Shown here one piece after another: positions 61,522-64,000 of a stretch of 64,000 nt of DNA (within the stretch, counting starts at the first letter, position 1; every line of letters begins with the position of its first letter). The notes beneath the pieces were generated by a model. The model did not search any database. It saw only the letters and a program-made list of their open reading frames with translations, and had not been told where the DNA came from. Source of the stretch: Micromonospora inositola. GTDB lineage: Bacteria; Actinomycetota; Actinomycetes; Mycobacteriales; Micromonosporaceae. A program made the translations under genes and the position numbers. The stretch covers positions 3,994,001 through 4,058,000 of the forward strand of contig NZ_LT607754.1 in assembly GCF_900090285.1 (NCBI RefSeq), given 5' to 3'.

Positions 61522-62223
61522 ATGACACCTCAGCGCGTACCACTGCTCGCCAGCCTGGTCGTGCTCCTCGCGGCGGCCTGTACGACGACCGACCACGACG
61601 GCGCGACGTCAGCGCCCTCGACGGCGCCTGCGCCCAGCGCGACCGCCGCCGCCCCCACCGACACCGCGCCCACCGCGCCCACCGCGCCTGCCACCACCGC
61701 CGCGGCCCCGGCCGACCGGGGCTGGCGGGTGACGTACGGGTGGGGGGTGCCCTCCTCGCCGGCCCGGGTGACGCACACCGTCACGGTGCCGGTCACCCCG
61801 GCGCCGGGGGAGCCGCTGCCCGTCCTGGTGCAGATCCAGGTCGGTGACCATCCGGCCGAGGGGTTCAGCCGGATCACCTTCGCCTTCCGCGGCCCGACTC
61901 CCGGCTACCAGGTCGGCTACGTCTCCCGGGTCGAGTCCGACGGCAGCGGCGCGCCGGTCGACCTGCCCGGGGACGCGTTCCTGTCGGTCCGCTTCGACCC
62001 GGCGCAGGGGCACGACAGCAGCGGCCGGAACACGGTGCGCGCGCCGGCGCGGGCCATCGGCTACCCGACGCTGCGCGGCTGGGCCCCGGCAGGGGACTTC
62101 GAGGGTCATCTCAGCTTCGGCCTGGGCCTGCGCACCACCGGCGGTCCGCCGCCGGTGCGGCTGGCCGAATCGACCCGGCCCGACGGTGCCCACGTCGTCT
62201 CGGTGGACGTGCGCCGCAGCTGA
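61522..62223 (+). CDS. Lipoprotein with AMIN-like domain
   Basis: A 233-residue lipoprotein: signal with lipobox LLAAAC, then an Ala/Thr/Pro-rich linker (residues 25-65), then a beta-rich domain with FSRITFAFRGPTPGYQVGYV and GDAFLSVRFDPAQGHD, typical of the AMIN-like domain of actinobacterial secreted proteins. Probably cell-wall associated. Ligand unknown. Confidence 0.82.
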   Translation: MTPQRVPLLASLVVLLAAACTTTDHDGATSAPSTAPAPSATAAAPTDTAPTAPTAPATTAAAPADRGWRVTYGWGVPSSPARVTHTVTVPVTPAPGEPLPVLVQIQVGDHPAEGFSRITFAFRGPTPGYQVGYVSRVESDGSGAPVDLPGDAFLSVRFDPAQGHDSSGRNTVRAPARAIGYPTLRGWAPAGDFEGHLSFGLGLRTTGGPPPVRLAESTRPDGAHVVSVDVRRS

Positions 62224-62278
62224 CCGCAGGCCGACCGCGCCGGCCCACGGGGGCCGGCGCGGTCGGATCAGGGGTGTG

Positions 62279-62554
62279 TCAGGAGATCTCGCCCCGGACG
62301 ATCGCCACGGCCACCCGACAAAACTCGTCCATGTCGGGATTGAAGCCGGCGGCGATGTCCGGGTGCAGCCCGGCGCGGGTCTCGTCGAGCAGCCGGCGGC
62401 AGACCTCCTCGACGGGCTCGCCCGCGTAGCCGGACCGGACCCGGTCGATGGCCGCCTGCAGGGCCGAGGTCAGCTGATCCTCCAGCGGGCCGCGCAGCTT
62501 CTGCTGCACGGCGTCGAGCCCGCTCGGGTCGAGCGTGACATGTGGCTCCGACAT
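62279..62554 (-). CDS. Small hypothetical protein
   Basis: A 91-residue soluble protein, helical, with no recognised family: LDPSGLDAVQQKLRGPLEDQ, then RSGYAGEPVEEVCRRLLDET. The ATG at 62554 follows AAGGGAG. It starts 47 nt after the RusA-like gene on the same strand and is probably cotranscribed. Confidence 0.65.
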   Translation of the reverse strand: MSEPHVTLDPSGLDAVQQKLRGPLEDQLTSALQAAIDRVRSGYAGEPVEEVCRRLLDETRAGLHPDIAAGFNPDMDEFCRVAVAIVRGEIS

Positions 62555-62601
62555 CGGCGCTCCCTTCATCGGCGTCCGCGGTACCCCACCGCGGCCGTCG
62601 G

Positions 62602-63033
62602 TCAAACCGCGGTGGGTACGGCGGCCACCCGGACCTGGTACGAGAAGTCCTCGGCCGGCTCCTCGACGTACGACAGCCGGCGGATCTGCCGATCGTCGTC
62701 GTAGAGGGCGACGTCGACCAGGACGCCGAGGTGGGCCAGCCCGATGTTGGCTACCCGCTTCTTGTCCTGCAGCACCGCGCAGACCCCGCCCAGCAGCGTG
62801 CTGGCGTCGGAGGTGCGGTGCCCGGGCGGGCAGCGCAGGGTCAGGTCCACCTCGATCGGCCCGTCGAGCGGGGTCCAGCCGGTGCGCTGGGCGGCCGCGC
62901 AGGCCGCCTGGAGCAGGGCGCGGACCCGCGTCGCCTGCCGGTGCCCGGCGGCGAAGATGGACAGAGCCTCGGTCTTGACCGGGGGCAGGCCGCTCACCTC
63001 GAACGTCAGGGCGAGAGCGCGGGTGTCCTGCAC
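62602..63033 (-). CDS. Hypothetical protein with RusA-like resolvase fold
   Basis: A 143-residue protein: FEVSGLPPVKTEALS, then RVRALLQAACAA, RTSDASTLLGGVCAVL, and LYDDDRQIRRLSYVEE. The order (N-terminal strand with P-P-x-K, a D-x3-L-L helix, then Y-D-D-x-Q-V/I) follows the RusA Holliday-junction resolvase fold, with the two acidic positions roughly kept. Overall similarity is low, so enzyme activity is inference. GTG 63033 is chosen because GAGGAGG lies 5 nt upstream. Confidence 0.65.
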   Translation of the reverse strand: MQDTRALALTFEVSGLPPVKTEALSIFAAGHRQATRVRALLQAACAAAQRTGWTPLDGPIEVDLTLRCPPGHRTSDASTLLGGVCAVLQDKKRVANIGLAHLGVLVDVALYDDDRQIRRLSYVEEPAEDFSYQVRVAAVPTAV

Positions 63034-63219
63034 GACAACCTCCTCGTTGGGGACGATCCTGCCCAACCGGCGACGCGGCAGAGGGGGGTTCCCGCGATTA
63101 CCAACCGATCGGACGGGTCGGGGGTCGGCCGGAGGCGTATCGACTTCGACGGCGACGCGCTGGCTGCGGAGCTAGGCGAAACGCTAGTCCACCGGGGGCA
63201 CGCTGGGTAGCGTCGCCGT

Positions 63220-63488
63220 TCACTGGGTGGGACTCGGCGGGAAGGCGCAGAAGTGGGGTCGGCGTCTGCGAGGCGCAGGTCCAGGTGGACCGGGGTCTTG
63301 CCGGTACGCGGCTCGGGCACCTGGTTGACCCAGCTCGGCTCCGGTCCGGCCCCGCCGGGGCGGACGTCCACCCGGGCGTCGCCGTCACCGGTGTCGACCA
63401 CCTCGCCGTCGAGGATCCGGGCCCAGAATCCGGCCAGCACCGGGGCGTCGACGGCGTCCATGCAGAGGTCCTTGAAGCGCGCGATCAT
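63220..63488 (-). pseudogene. Broken VOC/glyoxalase-like gene (internal deletion, frameshift)
   Basis: The 5' part (ATG 63488) reads MIARFKDLCMDAVDAPVLAG, later WVNQVPEPRTGKTPVHLDL, a good match to actinobacterial VOC proteins. After HLDLRLADADP the frame is lost. In another frame the DNA continues as RPHFCAFPPSPTQ and TGA (63220), which matches the usual C-terminal GGEFCAF block. About 40-45 residues between the two are missing. The gene is therefore inactivated by a deletion. Confidence 0.75.
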
Positions 63489-63711
63489 CCGGCCATCACG
63501 CCGCCCTGTGGGGCGGAACCCGGCCCACGCCGGGCGCTGTCGTTCCCGTCTCATGACGCTCAGGTTTCGTAGCGTGGCCGGTCGGGCACTGTTTGGCGCA
63601 CGAAACGTCCGGGGCCGGACGGATTTGTCGCCGCCCCACGCCCCGATCGTCTCGCCGTGCGCCGGGGCGCGGGCACCTCCCCCGGCTCTCGCCGAAGAAA
63701 GGGGGAGGGCG
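63489..63711 (+). promoter_or_regulatory. Upstream region of the LpqY-like gene
   Basis: TAGCGT (63570-63575) could be a -10 box, leaving a 130-nt leader. It overlaps one arm of an inverted repeat GTTTCGT (63564-63570) / ACGAAAC (63600-63606), a possible operator. GGGGGAGGG (63701-63709) is the Shine-Dalgarno. Confidence 0.4.
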
Positions 63712-64000
63712 ATGACGACAGACCCCGACAAGGCCGCGGACCGGCGACGGCCACGGTTCCGCGCGGCGGCGGCAGCCGCCGCGCTGACGTTGGTGGCGCC
63801 GCTCGCGGCCTGCGGGTCCGGCGGTGACGGCGGTACGCCGACGATCAACCTGTACTACCCGCCGGAACAGAACCTGCAGAAGGTCGTCGACGAGTGCAAC
63901 GCGCAGGCCCAGGGGCGTTACCAGATCGCGTACCGGGTGCTGCCGCGGCAGGCCGACGAGCAGCGGGTGCAGCTGGTGCGCCGGCTCGCTGCGGAGGACA
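63712..64000 (+). CDS. lpqY: LpqY-like sugar-binding lipoprotein (5' part only)
   Basis: The first 96 codons of a solute-binding lipoprotein: a basic N-terminus (ADRRRPRFR), hydrophobic core and lipobox LAAC, then TINLYYPPEQNLQKVVDECN and LPRQADEQRVQLVRRL. This matches LpqY, the trehalose-binding protein of the LpqY-SugABC importer, in the arrangement of its first domain. Permeases would be expected just beyond the window. Start ATG follows GGGGGAGGG. Confidence 0.85.
   Translation, partial: MTTDPDKAADRRRPRFRAAAAAAALTLVAPLAACGSGGDGGTPTINLYYPPEQNLQKVVDECNAQAQGRYQIAYRVLPRQADEQRVQLVRRLAAED

Noticed and set aside
63137..63210. Plus-strand fragment reading IDFDGDALAAELGETL
   Set aside because: Only about 24 codons without a start or ribosome site; may be chance or a remnant, not enough to annotate.

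Overview
High-GC (low-70s %) actinobacterial chromosome. Codon use, the fabG-fabI-hemH order, the MurL/MurD2 pair, Ngc-type chitobiose transport and many leaderless gene starts point to Micromonosporaceae, most likely Micromonospora or a close relative. This is inferred from gene content; no rRNA or tRNA was seen. Nothing looks like a phage, transposon, CRISPR array or secondary-metabolite cluster. The window reads as core chromosome with small patches of decay and repeat expansion.

Layout. 0-8 kb: a metallo-beta-lactamase-fold hydrolase with a FlK-like thioesterase, a PAP2 phosphatase, a PH-domain membrane protein pair, and a MoxR/DUF58/VWA operon. 8-19 kb: a NarL-type two-component system, fabG-fabI-hemH plus a NagD-like phosphatase, conserved hypotheticals, a serine hydrolase next to a (TCCGG)10 tract, and an NfeD/SPFH pair. 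19-30 kb: a class A PBP, a GNAT, a reductase-family protein, a SpoU methyltransferase, a PucR regulator, and the divergent MurL/MurD2 genes that make the D-Glu-containing muropeptide by the epimerase route. 30-35 kb: an aminotransferase and an acylating semialdehyde dehydrogenase (likely beta-alanine/pyrimidine catabolism), separated by an in-frame 60-bp triplication, then a membrane acyltransferase.

35-47 kb is an amino-sugar region. Two paralogous NgcEFG-type importers (35.2-38.5 and 43.5-46.8 kb) flank a VOC/ArsR/SRPBCC operon, a BadF/BadG-type amino-sugar kinase, an RpiR regulator and a SIS protein. A CTTCAGyAAGAA motif lies upstream of both the first importer and the RpiR gene, so one regulator may control both halves. 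47-51 kb: a PolA-like polymerase, a MobA-like nucleotidyltransferase, an amidohydrolase and a YdjM-like membrane protein. 51-58 kb: an alpha-glucan set (GT4 glycosyltransferase, archaeal-type debranching enzyme, divergent GH63-like glucosidase). 58-64 kb: HAD and DUF4184 proteins, a long structured leader before an L,D-transpeptidase-like gene, a rhomboid protease, an AMIN-like lipoprotein, a small hypothetical plus RusA-like pair, a broken VOC gene, and the start of an LpqY-like sugar-binding lipoprotein.

A recurring feature is a TANNNT-like -10 box placed 5-8 nt before the start codon with no Shine-Dalgarno sequence, seen at sixteen starts. Many genes here are therefore probably translated from leaderless mRNAs.
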